Source of the DNA: DASZIT01 sp052143315
GTDB taxonomy: Bacteria > Actinomycetota > Acidimicrobiia > Acidimicrobiales > RAAP-2
DNA length: 57,832 nucleotides
Assembly: GCA_052143315.1 (NCBI GenBank)
Contig: JBKQTE010000056.1
Location: forward strand, 1-57,832
Reading direction: 5' to 3'
Positions 43,113-51,420 of the stretch are shown in pieces. A program made the position numbers and the translations under genes. The notes under the pieces are model-generated. The model worked only from the letters and a program-made list of their open reading frames with translations, had not been told where the DNA came from and ran no database searches. Positions within the stretch are counted from its first letter, which is position 1. Every line of letters begins with the position of its first letter.

Positions 43113-43549
43113 TCACCAACGAAGTGCAGTGCCGGGCCACCAAGGCCCATCTGGCGAAGTTCGAGGAGGCGATCGCCAACCTCGAGAAGGAACCGGTAAG
43201 GACTCCGGGCGACCGCAGGCGTCGTGCGTTGGAGCTTGGAGCGCTGCGTTCCCAGGCTGCCGACCTCGAAGCGGAGATCGACGAGTACGAGCTCCTCCGA
43301 TCCGGCACGCAGACCACATTCGAAGCCGCGTCGCTGGCAGCACTGGCTGGTGCTCTCGTGAAGGCACGCATCGCCAAGGGATGGACCCAACGTCAGCTGG
43401 CCGATGCGCTCGGCGTCGCCGAGCAGCAGATCCAGCGCTACGAGACAACCGAGTACACGTCGGCCAGCCTGGCCCGACTGTGTGACGTTGCCGATGCACT
43501 GGGAACGGAGATTCGAGAGACCATCACGTTGAGTACTGATGCCGCGTGA
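43109..43549 (+). CDS. XRE-family helix-turn-helix regulator (HigA-like antitoxin type)
   Basis: 146 residues from ATG 43109. An N-terminal coiled region (MITNEVQCRATKAHLAKFEEAI) is followed by an HTH: LVKARIAKGWTQRQLADALGVAEQQIQRYETTEY. This layout is known from antitoxins that pair with DUF6932-like or other small toxins. The start overlaps the upstream pseudogene's stop (ATGA), showing original coupling. Third-position GC is lower than in neighbouring housekeeping genes, consistent with horizontal transfer. The HTH is intact. Confidence 0.85.
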   Translation: MITNEVQCRATKAHLAKFEEAIANLEKEPVRTPGDRRRRALELGALRSQAADLEAEIDEYELLRSGTQTTFEAASLAALAGALVKARIAKGWTQRQLADALGVAEQQIQRYETTEYTSASLARLCDVADALGTEIRETITLSTDAA

Positions 43550-43979
43550 GCATCCCGACATTGGGCGAAGGTAATGCCGCTTGCCGAGCGTTGGGAGCGT
43601 AAGTCAGGAACCCAGACGCAGGTCACATGGAAACACCAAGTGGACCACCTATCCCTGGGTGGTGTCTGAGGGGCGTTGCCTACCTTGAGCACATCGCCGC
43701 TCTGGCGGACGGAGTGGGTGGCGTAGACCTGAGCGCTACCCGACACCCCTCTCTTCGAGTTCAGTCAGCTCAGATGGGCCGGACTTCCTCTCGTCATCGC
43801 TTTCGCTCGACAGCGACGAAACGACGATGGACACGGGCACGCTGAACGCCGCCAAGAACGGCAGGAGGTCGGCTACGCCGGGGGCAGGACCGCCCGCTCA
43901 TGGTGGCTCACGTCGAGGTTGACGCTCCGCCGGCTGGACACCATCGGCGCCCCGGGGCGGCCTGTAGGTTCCGGGCCCG
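43550..43979. other. No recognised feature
   Basis: A 430-bp stretch between the XRE gene and the small zinc protein. Short open frames are present on both strands but none shows conserved motifs or a good ribosome binding site. Probably remnant sequence of a decayed mobile region. Confidence 0.6.
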
Positions 43980-44174
43980 TTACTGAGCGTAGGAGTGATT
44001 GTGGGCCCGGCGGACGTGGAGCTCCAAGGGCCCGAGCACCCACCGCCGGCACTCGGAGCAGAAGGAGTCGAAGGCGACCACCAAGCTCTCGTCGTTCTCG
44101 ATCACCCGGAGGTCGCCGTGCCGGGGCCGGGGTGGCCGGGCACTCGTGCCGGTCTCGATCATCAGGTCCATCAT
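43980..44174 (-). CDS. Small protein with CxxC...H zinc-finger-like segment
   Basis: 64 residues from ATG 44174, with GGGAGG as ribosome binding site. It has a FCSECRRWVLGPLELHVRRAHNH segment where CxxC is followed by two His, as in a single zinc finger. No family is recognised. It lies inside the decayed region next to tRNA-Leu, possibly as mobile-element cargo. Confidence 0.5.
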   Translation of the reverse strand: MMDLMIETGTSARPPRPRHGDLRVIENDESLVVAFDSFCSECRRWVLGPLELHVRRAHNHSYAQ

Positions 44175-44309
44175 CAGGTCCCTCCCACCACCAGAGCCGG
44201 AAACGGGCCACGATGCAGACGTGTCCCCCCAGCGGTCAACGCTCGGTTACAAGTACCGCCGAGGGAGTCATCGTCCTATTCCGGCCACTCCTTGAGCGTC
44301 CCGTTCAGT

Positions 44310-44750
44310 CCGCCAGACCTGCTGCACGGCACGGTCAAGGTGGAAGAGCAGGCCATCGAACTGGCCGACGGGTCGACTATCTTCGGGCCAACGAAGACCG
44401 AGGCCGGGGTGCTCACCATGACCCTGCCCGGGGAGCCCTGGACACCCTCAGCCCCCGCCCGGACGCCTAGACGGGCAGACCCTGACGCCCTGGTGGTCAC
44501 CTCCCCTCGAGGCGGCCCGTTCCGCAGGACGAAGTTCCGGTCGGTATGGCTGGGGGCATGAAAGGTGGCCGGGATCACCGGTCTCCACTTCCACGACCTC
44601 CGGGGGTCAGGCGCTACCTGGGGGGATCAGGGGAGCGCCACCGTGGCCGAACTCATGCACCGCTTGCGTCCCGCTCTTGAGATGCGTGCAGGTAGCGCAC
44701 GGCCACTGAAGGGGTCCGATGACTACCGACTCCTGGCATCGTTGGCCTGC
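44310..44750 (+). pseudogene. Decayed tyrosine recombinase (integrase) relic
   Basis: One frame reads DLLHGTVKVEEQAIELADGSTIFGPTKTEAG, then DALVVTSPRGGPFRRTKF, then after an in-frame TGA (44559-44561) GITGLHFHDLRGSGAT with VAELMHRL. This is the order of an actinobacterial phage/plasmid integrase, in which HDLRH...GAT is the His-Arg catalytic pair. The usual second His of HDLRH is replaced, the N-terminal part is missing, and the sequence after MHRL goes out of frame near 44680-44720 without a visible catalytic Tyr. It ends about 140 bp from the 3' end of tRNA-Leu. Confidence 0.75.
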
Positions 44751-44891
44751 AGCCCGCCATCGCGGTCGCAGCAGGCGCCCCGCCCTGTCAGACAAGGCCA
44801 AGGCCTGCACCGCGCTGGGCGTCAGGATCATCCACGAGCCGGGCGACTACCTGGCGATGGCGGAGGCCCGTCTTTCGTGTACTACAGGAGG

Positions 44892-44975
44892 TGTCGGAGG
44901 GGGGACTTGAACCCCCACGCCCTTGCGGGCACCAGCCCCTCAAGCTGGCGCGTCTGCCTATTCCGCCACTCCGAC
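44892..44975 (-). tRNA. tRNA-Leu (GAG anticodon)
   Basis: 84-nt class II tRNA on the minus strand. GTCGGAG pairs with CTCCGAC in the acceptor stem, discriminator A at 44892, anticodon loop CTTGAGG giving GAG, a long variable arm (around TGCCCGCAAGGGCG) and T arm GGTTCAAGTCC. CCA not encoded. The 3' end faces the integrase relic. Confidence 0.95.
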
Positions 44976-45141
44976 GAGCGACGCCGATGGTGTCATCGGG
45001 CGAACAGGCATGGTAGCGCGCCCAGCCAACACCGCCGGTCGGGCCGATACCCCGCTCGACCCCGGCTTCCTACCTCGTCCCGAGGTCTGGCCCCAGCCGT
45101 CGGTGAACTCGTGGCACATCTGCCACTACTTCGAAAACGGT

Positions 45142-45225
45142 ACCGGCCAGACCTCCGACCGGAACCGGTTCGGACCGCTTACTCCGGCACCGGCCACAGC
45201 TCCGACCGCAACCGGTTCGGCCCGC
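45142..45225. repeat. Imperfect 47-bp-period direct repeat
   Basis: Two 37-bp copies (45142-45178 and 45189-45225), each with a CCGAC...AACCGGTTCGG core; AACCGGTT is itself palindromic. They lie in the 319-bp interval between tRNA-Leu and the SBP gene, which holds no recognisable gene. Possible binding sites or a simple duplication. Confidence 0.7.
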
Positions 45226-45294
45226 GACGACCGGCAACTCGCCACACTCCCCACAGCAACCGGCCTGCCCCTACAGACCCTCGCCCCGGTCCCC

Positions 45295-47079
45295 TCAGGC
45301 AGCGCCCCCCGAAGCCTTGGGCACCAGCGTGCTCCAGACGGAGAGGTTCCACAGCAGCCCGTCCGGGGAGGGGTTGTAGAGGACGTTGGCCACCTGCACC
45401 CCGTTGGCCACGAACCCGGGCTCCTCAAAGAGTGGCAGCGCCACCATCTGGTCCCACAGCGCGTCGTCGATCTGGGCGTAGACCGTCGCCCCGGTCACGG
45501 GGTTGAGGTCCTCCGCGGCCTGGGCGAAGAGCTGGTCCACGTCCGGGTCGTCGAAGGTGCTCCAGTCCGCCGAACCGTTCGTCCCGGGCGGCCCCAGGTC
45601 GCCCGAGTACCACCCGATGGTGGTGGTCAGGTACGGGCTGGCCGTCCGGTCGACCAGGGCCAGGTCGTACCCGTCGGCCTCGGCCGCCGTCGCCATCCCG
45701 GCGGTCCCGTCCACCCGGACGGTCACCACTGAGATCCCTGCCGACTCCAGCTGGGCGACCAGCTCGGTCGCCACCTGGGCCAACGTCGGGTCCCCCGACT
45801 CCACGGCCAGGCGGACGCTCAGGGGGCTGCCGGCAGCGTCCACGTACGACGGGCCCGCCTTGTGGAACCCCACGCTGGCCAGCAGCTGGTCGACCGCCGA
45901 AAGGTCGGGGGTGTCGTACTCGGACGCCGCCGAGGAGGCCAGGTACCCGGACTGGGTCGGCACCGCCAGGTGGTCCTCGGACAGCTGGAGCGACGGGTCG
46001 ATGGACCCCACGGTGCTGGCCAGCAGGTCGGTCCGGTCCACGGCGTGGGCAATGGCCTGGCGCACCGCCAGCTGTGAGGTGACGGGAGAGCCGCCGTCGA
46101 ACTCGAGCTGCACGAACGAGAGCGACGGCTTCACCATGCTCTCGGTGTTGGGCATCGACGACACCGTGTCGAGGGTGTCCATGTCGAAGGTCGACGGCTG
46201 GAAGACGGTCGTGTTGCTTCTGGCCAGGTCGGCGGTCCAGGTGGCCTCGTCGGGGGTGACCTGGACCACCACCCGGCTCAACAGGGCCTTGGTCCCCCAC
46301 CACCGGGGGTTCCGCACCAGCACCGCGGTGCCGGCGGTCGAGACCGACTGCACCACGAAGGGGCCGGCCGACAGGTCCACCGCCGGATCGAAGGTGGCGA
46401 AGCCCTGGTTCCATCCCACCCGTTCGGCGATGTGGGCCGGGACCATCCCCCGGAAGAGCATCCGCCAGTCGGTGAACGGCCTGGAGAACACCACGGTGAC
46501 CGTCCGGCCGTCGGTGCTGCCGGTCACCGAGGCCACGTCCCGGTAGCCGAGGGTGGATGCCACCTGGTCCGGCTGCCTGTCCACGTCCACGCCGATGCCA
46601 CGCTGCGACTTCCAGGCGTAGATGAAGTCCTCGGCGCTCACCGGCACCCCGTCGGACCAGACGGCGGCCGGACTGATGACGTACTGGATGGTCAGCGGGG
46701 TGGTCGACGTCACCTCCACGCTCTTCAGGAGGTCGGCGTTCAGGACCGGGGTGAGGTCCGGCGCCACCGTGAAGGCGCTGGGCAGCACCGAGGTCAGCAG
46801 AGTCGGAGTGGAGGAGTTGGCCCCGGCCGGCGTGCCCGGGTTGAAGCCGTCCCACGGTCGATCGAGGTTGACGGTGGCCATGCCGCCGGAGTTGGCCACC
46901 AGGTCGGAGACGATGGGCTCGTCGACCTCGCTGATCCGGTGGGCGCCGACGTGGTCCACGGTGGCCACGATGATGATGACCACGATGATGACCAGCGGTA
47001 GCGTCCAGCGGGCCCGACGCTCCGCCCAGAACGCTGCGATCCGACCCTGGCGCCCCTCGTCGGCGCCGGGGCGGGTCAC
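45295..47079 (-). CDS. Membrane-anchored family 5 solute-binding protein
   Basis: 594 residues. Residues 26-43 form one membrane helix; no lipobox Cys is present, so it is anchored by the helix rather than by lipid. The rest is an SBP_bac_5 (peptide/nickel-type) binding protein, with the YVISPAAVWSDGVPVSAEDFIYAW signature and VVFSRPFTDWRMLFRG. The cognate permease and ATPase genes are not nearby, so the partner and ligand are unknown. GTG start overlaps the secG stop (GTGA), tying it to the glycolytic operon. Confidence 0.85.
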   Translation of the reverse strand: MTRPGADEGRQGRIAAFWAERRARWTLPLVIIVVIIIVATVDHVGAHRISEVDEPIVSDLVANSGGMATVNLDRPWDGFNPGTPAGANSSTPTLLTSVLPSAFTVAPDLTPVLNADLLKSVEVTSTTPLTIQYVISPAAVWSDGVPVSAEDFIYAWKSQRGIGVDVDRQPDQVASTLGYRDVASVTGSTDGRTVTVVFSRPFTDWRMLFRGMVPAHIAERVGWNQGFATFDPAVDLSAGPFVVQSVSTAGTAVLVRNPRWWGTKALLSRVVVQVTPDEATWTADLARSNTTVFQPSTFDMDTLDTVSSMPNTESMVKPSLSFVQLEFDGGSPVTSQLAVRQAIAHAVDRTDLLASTVGSIDPSLQLSEDHLAVPTQSGYLASSAASEYDTPDLSAVDQLLASVGFHKAGPSYVDAAGSPLSVRLAVESGDPTLAQVATELVAQLESAGISVVTVRVDGTAGMATAAEADGYDLALVDRTASPYLTTTIGWYSGDLGPPGTNGSADWSTFDDPDVDQLFAQAAEDLNPVTGATVYAQIDDALWDQMVALPLFEEPGFVANGVQVANVLYNPSPDGLLWNLSVWSTLVPKASGGAA

Positions 47080-47306
47080 GTCAGGCGCAGGATGAGGATC
47101 AGGTTGGTGAACCCGAAGATCACGGCCACCGTCACCGTGATCCGGTCGAGGTTCTTCTCCACCACCGTCGACCCGGACGCCGCCGAACCGACCGAGCCGC
47201 CGAACATGTCGGACAGGCCACCGCCCTTGCCGCTGTGCATGAGGACCAGGAAGATGAGCGCCAAGCTGTCGATGATCTGTATTCCGACGATGATCGCTGT
47301 CAGCAC
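47076..47306 (-). CDS. secG: Preprotein translocase subunit SecG
   Basis: 76 residues with two hydrophobic helices (about 1-22 and 54-74) separated by the Gly/Ser-rich linker typical of SecG (LMHSGKGGGLSDMFGG). A good AGGAGGA ribosome binding site precedes the GTG. It follows tpiA by 46 nt; the gap-pgk-tpiA-secG order is conserved in many Gram-positive bacteria. Confidence 0.95.
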   Translation of the reverse strand: MLTAIIVGIQIIDSLALIFLVLMHSGKGGGLSDMFGGSVGSAASGSTVVEKNLDRITVTVAVIFGFTNLILILRLT

Positions 47307-47352
47307 TCGAACTTCCTCCTGGGATCCCCGACCGTCGGAGAGGCTAGCAAAG

Positions 47353-48147
47353 TCACCGGGCGGCGCCGCCCGCGGCTCTGACGATCTCCACGAACTTGGC
47401 GGCGTCGAGGCTGGCCCCGCCCACCAGCGCGCCGTCCACGTCGGGGCAGCTCAGCAGCTCCCCGGTGTTCTCCGGCGTCACCGATCCCCCGTACTGGACC
47501 CGGACGGTGGCGGCGGCGTCCTCGCCGGCCGTCCGGCCGACCACCTCCCTGATCCAGGCGCAGGCCTCCTGGGCGTCCCCCGGGGTGGCCGCCCGCCCGG
47601 TGCCGATGGCCCAGATCGGCTCGTAGGCGATGACCATGGCCCCCACCGCCTCGGGAGCCACGCCGCCCAGGGCCGCCTCCACCTGGCTGGCCAGCCGTTC
47701 CCTGGTCAGTTCCCCCTCGCGCTCCTCCTCGGTCTCCCCCACGCAGCAGATGGGTGTCATCCCGTTGCGGAGGACCGCCTGCAGCTTGGCTGCCACCACC
47801 TCGTCGGACTCGTCGAAGAGCCGCCGGCGCTCCGAGTGGCCCACGATCACGTACTCGACGTGCAGCTTGGCCAGCATCAGCGGGCTGACCTCCCCGGTGA
47901 AGGCACCGGAGTCCTCTACTGCGCAGTTCTGGGCGCCCAGGGACACCGGGATGCCCTCGGCCTCGAGCACCGTCTGCACCGAACGGAGGTCGGTGAAGGG
48001 CGGGTGGACGGTGACGTCGACCGGGCCGACGTCGGCGGGGGTCAGGCGCAGCCCGAGGTCACGGGCGGCGTGGATGGCCTCGAAGTGGTCGAAGTGCATC
48101 TTCCAGTTGCCGCTCACGATGGGGCGGCGGCGAGCGGCGGCCGTCAC
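47353..48147 (-). CDS. tpiA: Triosephosphate isomerase
   Basis: 264 residues from GTG 48147. Catalytic Lys in SGNWKMHFD, His in VIVGHSERR, Glu in VIAYEPIWAIGTG, and the phosphate loop VQYGGSVTPEN are intact. The longer open frame upstream is a shadow; the true start overlaps the pgk stop as GTGA. It should be translated together with pgk. Confidence 0.97.
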   Translation of the reverse strand: MTAAARRRPIVSGNWKMHFDHFEAIHAARDLGLRLTPADVGPVDVTVHPPFTDLRSVQTVLEAEGIPVSLGAQNCAVEDSGAFTGEVSPLMLAKLHVEYVIVGHSERRRLFDESDEVVAAKLQAVLRNGMTPICCVGETEEEREGELTRERLASQVEAALGGVAPEAVGAMVIAYEPIWAIGTGRAATPGDAQEACAWIREVVGRTAGEDAAATVRVQYGGSVTPENTGELLSCPDVDGALVGGASLDAAKFVEIVRAAGGAAR

Positions 48148-49355
48148 GGGGTCGATCGGTGGCGGGCCGGCCGAGCGCCCGGCCGTGGGGCGTTGGGGGC
48201 CCCGCGGAGCGCCGCCAATCCGGGGAGGTCGCCGTGCTCCAGCAGCTTCAGCGACGCTCCCCCGCCCGTGGAGATGAAGTCGATCCGATGCTCGAGCCCC
48301 AGGGCGTCGACGGCGGCGGCGCTGTCCCCGCCGCCCACCACCGTGAACCCCTTGCACTCGGCCATGGCCAGGGCCACGCCGGTGGTGCCCGCACTGAAGC
48401 GCTGGTCCTCGAAGACGCCCATCGGGCCGTTCCAGAGCACCGTGCCGGCCGAGGCGATCGCCCGGCTGTACGCCTCGACGGTCTGCGGTCCGATGTCCAG
48501 GCCCATCCAACCGTCCGGGATGTCCTGGCCCACCGTCCGGATCTCGCCGGCCTGGCAGTCGCAGCCGAACTCCGCGCCCGGCTCCAGGGCCACGATGTCG
48601 GTCGGCAGCAGGATCGACTTACCCGAGGCCAGCAGGGCGGCACAGTCGTCGAGCCGGTCGCGGTCGACCATCGACCCCCCGACGTCGTGACCGGCGGCGG
48701 CCAGGAAGGTGAACGCCATCCCCCCGCCCACCACCAGGGCGTCGACCCGGTCGAGCAGGGCGGTCAGCACCCCCAGCTTGTCGGCCACCTTGGCCCCGCC
48801 CACCACGGCCACGAACGGGCGCTTGGGCGATCCCAGGAGCGAGCCCAGCACCTCGATCTCGTGCTGGAGGAGGTAGCCGGCGGCGCTCGGGAGCTGCTGG
48901 GGCGGTCCCACCACCGAGGCGTGGACGCGGTGGCAGACGCCGAAGGCGTCGTTGACGTAGGCGTCGTGCCCGTTGATCAGCTTCTCCACGAACGCCGGGT
49001 CGTTGGCAGCCTCGCCGGGGTCGAATCGCAGGTTCTCGAGGAGCTGGACCTGGGGGGCCAGCTCGGCCAGACGGTCCCGGACCGGGCCCATCTCCCAGCG
49101 GGGGTCGGGCGCCCCCTTGGGCCGGCCCAGGTGGGTACAGGCCGTCACCTGCGCCCCCTGGTCGAGGAGGTGGTTCAGGGTGGGGAGGGCGGCTCGGATG
49201 CGGAAGTCGTCGGTCACCGACGACGGCTCCCCCTCGCACGGCTTGAGCGGCACGTTGAAGTCGACCCGGACCAGCACGCTGGCCCCGTCGAGCGGCGGGA
49301 GGTCGCCCAGCAACGGCAGTCCTCGCAGTAACGGGTTGTCGGCGCTCTTGGTCAT
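48144..49355 (-). CDS. pgk: Phosphoglycerate kinase
   Basis: 403 residues from ATG 49355. Signatures are VLVRVDFNVPLKP at the N-terminus, THLGRPKG, and the C-terminal nucleotide-binding GGGDSAAAVDALG. The family's hinge and TGGGASLKLLE end are present. An ATP-generating step of lower glycolysis. 34 nt after gap. The in-frame upstream start at 49403 would lie inside the gap 3' end and is not preferred. Confidence 0.97.
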   Translation of the reverse strand: MTKSADNPLLRGLPLLGDLPPLDGASVLVRVDFNVPLKPCEGEPSSVTDDFRIRAALPTLNHLLDQGAQVTACTHLGRPKGAPDPRWEMGPVRDRLAELAPQVQLLENLRFDPGEAANDPAFVEKLINGHDAYVNDAFGVCHRVHASVVGPPQQLPSAAGYLLQHEIEVLGSLLGSPKRPFVAVVGGAKVADKLGVLTALLDRVDALVVGGGMAFTFLAAAGHDVGGSMVDRDRLDDCAALLASGKSILLPTDIVALEPGAEFGCDCQAGEIRTVGQDIPDGWMGLDIGPQTVEAYSRAIASAGTVLWNGPMGVFEDQRFSAGTTGVALAMAECKGFTVVGGGDSAAAVDALGLEHRIDFISTGGGASLKLLEHGDLPGLAALRGAPNAPRPGARPARHRSTP

Positions 49356-49389
49356 AGTCCTCGCTCCCCCTTTTCCGTGTCGCCGCCGG

Positions 49390-50418
49390 TCAGGCGGCGA
49401 CACCGCCCACGATCAATGAGAGATCGACCAGCCGGTTGGCGTATCCCCACTCGTTGTCGTACCAGCCCTCCACCTTGACCAGGGTGATGCCCGACCGAGG
49501 CGACGGCATCACCAAGGTCAGCCCGGCGTCGAAGGTGCACGAGGCCGGGCTCCCCACGATGTCGGACGACACGATGGGGTCCTCGGTGTAGACGAGGACC
49601 TTGGACAGGGGTCCCGACGCCGCCGCCGTGGCGAACGCCTGGTTGACCTGGTCGACGGTGACCTCCCCGGGGACCACCGCAGTGAAGTCGGTGATCGAGC
49701 CGTCGGCCACCGGTACCCGGAAGGCGGCCCCGTCGAGGCGCCCCTTCATCGACGGCAGCACCAGTCCCGTGGCCCGGGCGGCGCCGGTGGAGGCGGGCAC
49801 GATGTTGACCGGCGCCGAGCGGGCCCGACGCAGGTCCTTGTGCGGCAGGTCGAGGAGGTTCTGGTCGTTGGTGAAGGCGTGCACGGTCGTCATCAGGCCG
49901 CTCTCGATGCCGAAGGCGTCGTCGAGCACCTTCACCAGGGGCACGAAGCAGTTGGTGGTGCACGAGGCGTTGGACACCACCACGTGGATGGCCGGGTCGA
50001 ATTGGTCGTCGTTGACCCCCACCACGAAGGTGGCGTCGACATCGGTGGCCGGGGCGGAGACGATCACCCGGGTGGCGCCGCCCTCGAGGTGGGAGGCGGC
50101 GGTGCCCCGGGTGGTGAACAGACCGGTGGACTCCACCACCACGTCGACGCCCAGGTCCCCCCAGGGCAGCGCCTTCGGGTCGCGTTCGGCCAGCACCTCG
50201 ATCCGGCCGGAGTCGAGCACGATGGCCGAGCCCTCGACCGTCACCTCCGAGCCGAACCGGCCGTGGGTGGAGTCGTAGGACAGCAGGTGGGCCAGGGTGT
50301 GGGCGGACGTCAGGTCGTTGACCGCCACCACTTCGACGTCGGCTCCCAGCTTCCGGGCCGCTCGGAGATAGTTGCGACCGATGCGCCCGAACCCGTTGAT
50401 ACCGACCCGTACGGTCAT
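49390..50418 (-). CDS. gap: Glyceraldehyde-3-phosphate dehydrogenase
   Basis: 342 residues from ATG 50418. The NAD-binding INGFGRIGRNYLRA and the catalytic SNASCTTNC are exact. The C-terminal WYDNEWGYANRLVDL is present. The glycolytic (NAD-dependent, GapA-like) form is likely from the operon context. It heads the gap-pgk-tpiA-secG-SBP unit. A perfect 16-bp palindrome lies upstream near a possible promoter. Confidence 0.97.
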   Translation of the reverse strand: MTVRVGINGFGRIGRNYLRAARKLGADVEVVAVNDLTSAHTLAHLLSYDSTHGRFGSEVTVEGSAIVLDSGRIEVLAERDPKALPWGDLGVDVVVESTGLFTTRGTAASHLEGGATRVIVSAPATDVDATFVVGVNDDQFDPAIHVVVSNASCTTNCFVPLVKVLDDAFGIESGLMTTVHAFTNDQNLLDLPHKDLRRARSAPVNIVPASTGAARATGLVLPSMKGRLDGAAFRVPVADGSITDFTAVVPGEVTVDQVNQAFATAAASGPLSKVLVYTEDPIVSSDIVGSPASCTFDAGLTLVMPSPRSGITLVKVEGWYDNEWGYANRLVDLSLIVGGVAA

Positions 50419-50485
50419 TGCCCTGTTACCTCGCTCGTCCTCGCTGGCGGCGCACGGATGTGCACCGGTCCGGCTCGACCCGCCT

Positions 50486-50501
50486 CCCGGCGTACGCCGG
50501 G
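50486..50501. promoter_or_regulatory. Perfect 16-bp palindrome upstream of gap
   Basis: CCCGGCGTACGCCGGG, 68 bp before the gap start. A possible -10 TAGGTT (minus strand, 50511-50516) would put the transcription start just upstream of it, so it could be an operator for a glycolytic regulator or a leader hairpin. The -10 overlaps the upstream terminator and no convincing -35 was found. Confidence 0.5.
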
Positions 50502-50512
50502 CGGCCACCAAA

Positions 50513-50536
50513 CCTAGGCCAACCGGAGGCCCTAGG
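50513..50536 (-). terminator. Hairpin terminator after yvcK
   Basis: On the minus strand CCTAGGGCC and GGCCTAGG form a stem with a one-base bulge and 7-nt loop, followed by TTTGG. It begins a few bases after the yvcK stop and probably ends the uvrC-rapZ-yvcK transcript. Confidence 0.6.
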
Positions 50537-50538
50537 GC

Positions 50539-51420
50539 TCATCCGAGCAGACCGGAGAGGGTGTCCGCCAGTTTGACGGGGTCGTGGGCCAGGCCGTTCG
50601 GGCGGCACAGGGAGGTGGCCACCACCGGGACACACGGCGTCCCCAGGGGGAGCCCGGCCGGATCGTAGACGGCCACGTCGGGGGTGACACCGTGCGCCAC
50701 CAGGGCGGACAGGTGCATCCCGACGTCGAATCCGGCGGTCTCGGGCACCTGGGGCCGGAGGTTGCACACGTAGACCTTGCGGGCCGGCGACCGGGCGATG
50801 GCCTGGCGGATCCCCGGTACGACGATGGCGGCCAGCACGCTGGTGAAGAGCGAGCCCGGGCCGATCACGATCAGGTCGGCGTCGGCCAGGGCGTCGACCA
50901 CCTCGGGGGGCGGGGCGGCGTCCGCCGGCACCAGGGACACCCGCCGGATGTGGTCGGTGCCCATCACCGCCACCTGCCCGGCCACCGGTCCCCCGTCCGA
51001 CTCGGCCTTCAGCACCACCGCCTCGGTGGTGGCCGGGAGCACCCTGCCCCGGACCCCCAGCAGACGGCAGGCCTCGTCCAGCCCGCGCACCGGGTCGTCG
51101 GCCACGTCCATCAAGCCGGCGATGACCAAGTTGCCGAGGGCGTGGCCAGCCAGCTCCTCCTCGGCGAAGCGGTGGGCGAAGGCGGCGGCCAGCAGCGACC
51201 CCGGCTCGGCCAGGGCCACTAGGCACTTGCGCAGGTCGCCGGGCGGCATGATGTGGAGCAGCTCGCGCAGCCGGCCCGACGAGCCCCCGTCGTCGGCCAC
51301 CGACACCACCGCCACCACGTCGTCGGTGAGCGTCGACACGGCCCGCAGGGTGGCGGCCAGCCCGTGGCCCCCGCCGATGGCCACGACCTTGGACCGCCGG
51401 GGCACCTGGGCGGCGGTCAC
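50539..51420 (-). CDS. yvcK: YvcK/GlmR-like gluconeogenesis-factor protein
   Basis: 293 residues from GTG 51420. CofD-like Rossmann core: VVAIGGGHGLAATLRAV, VSVADDGGSSGRLR and LGNLVIAGLM, with the PGSLFTSVLAAIVVPGI segment. YvcK binds UDP-sugars and regulates carbon flow and cell-wall synthesis in Firmicutes and actinobacteria. The start overlaps the rapZ stop (GTGA). The gene normally sits between rapZ and whiA, but here the whiA slot is empty and gap follows. Confidence 0.92.
   Translation of the reverse strand: MTAAQVPRRSKVVAIGGGHGLAATLRAVSTLTDDVVAVVSVADDGGSSGRLRELLHIMPPGDLRKCLVALAEPGSLLAAAFAHRFAEEELAGHALGNLVIAGLMDVADDPVRGLDEACRLLGVRGRVLPATTEAVVLKAESDGGPVAGQVAVMGTDHIRRVSLVPADAAPPPEVVDALADADLIVIGPGSLFTSVLAAIVVPGIRQAIARSPARKVYVCNLRPQVPETAGFDVGMHLSALVAHGVTPDVAVYDPAGLPLGTPCVPVVATSLCRPNGLAHDPVKLADTLSGLLG

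Noticed and set aside
44565..45506. 313-residue plus-strand open frame after the integrase stop
   Set aside because: It crosses the integrase relic, tRNA-Leu and the 47-bp repeats; no continuous domain.
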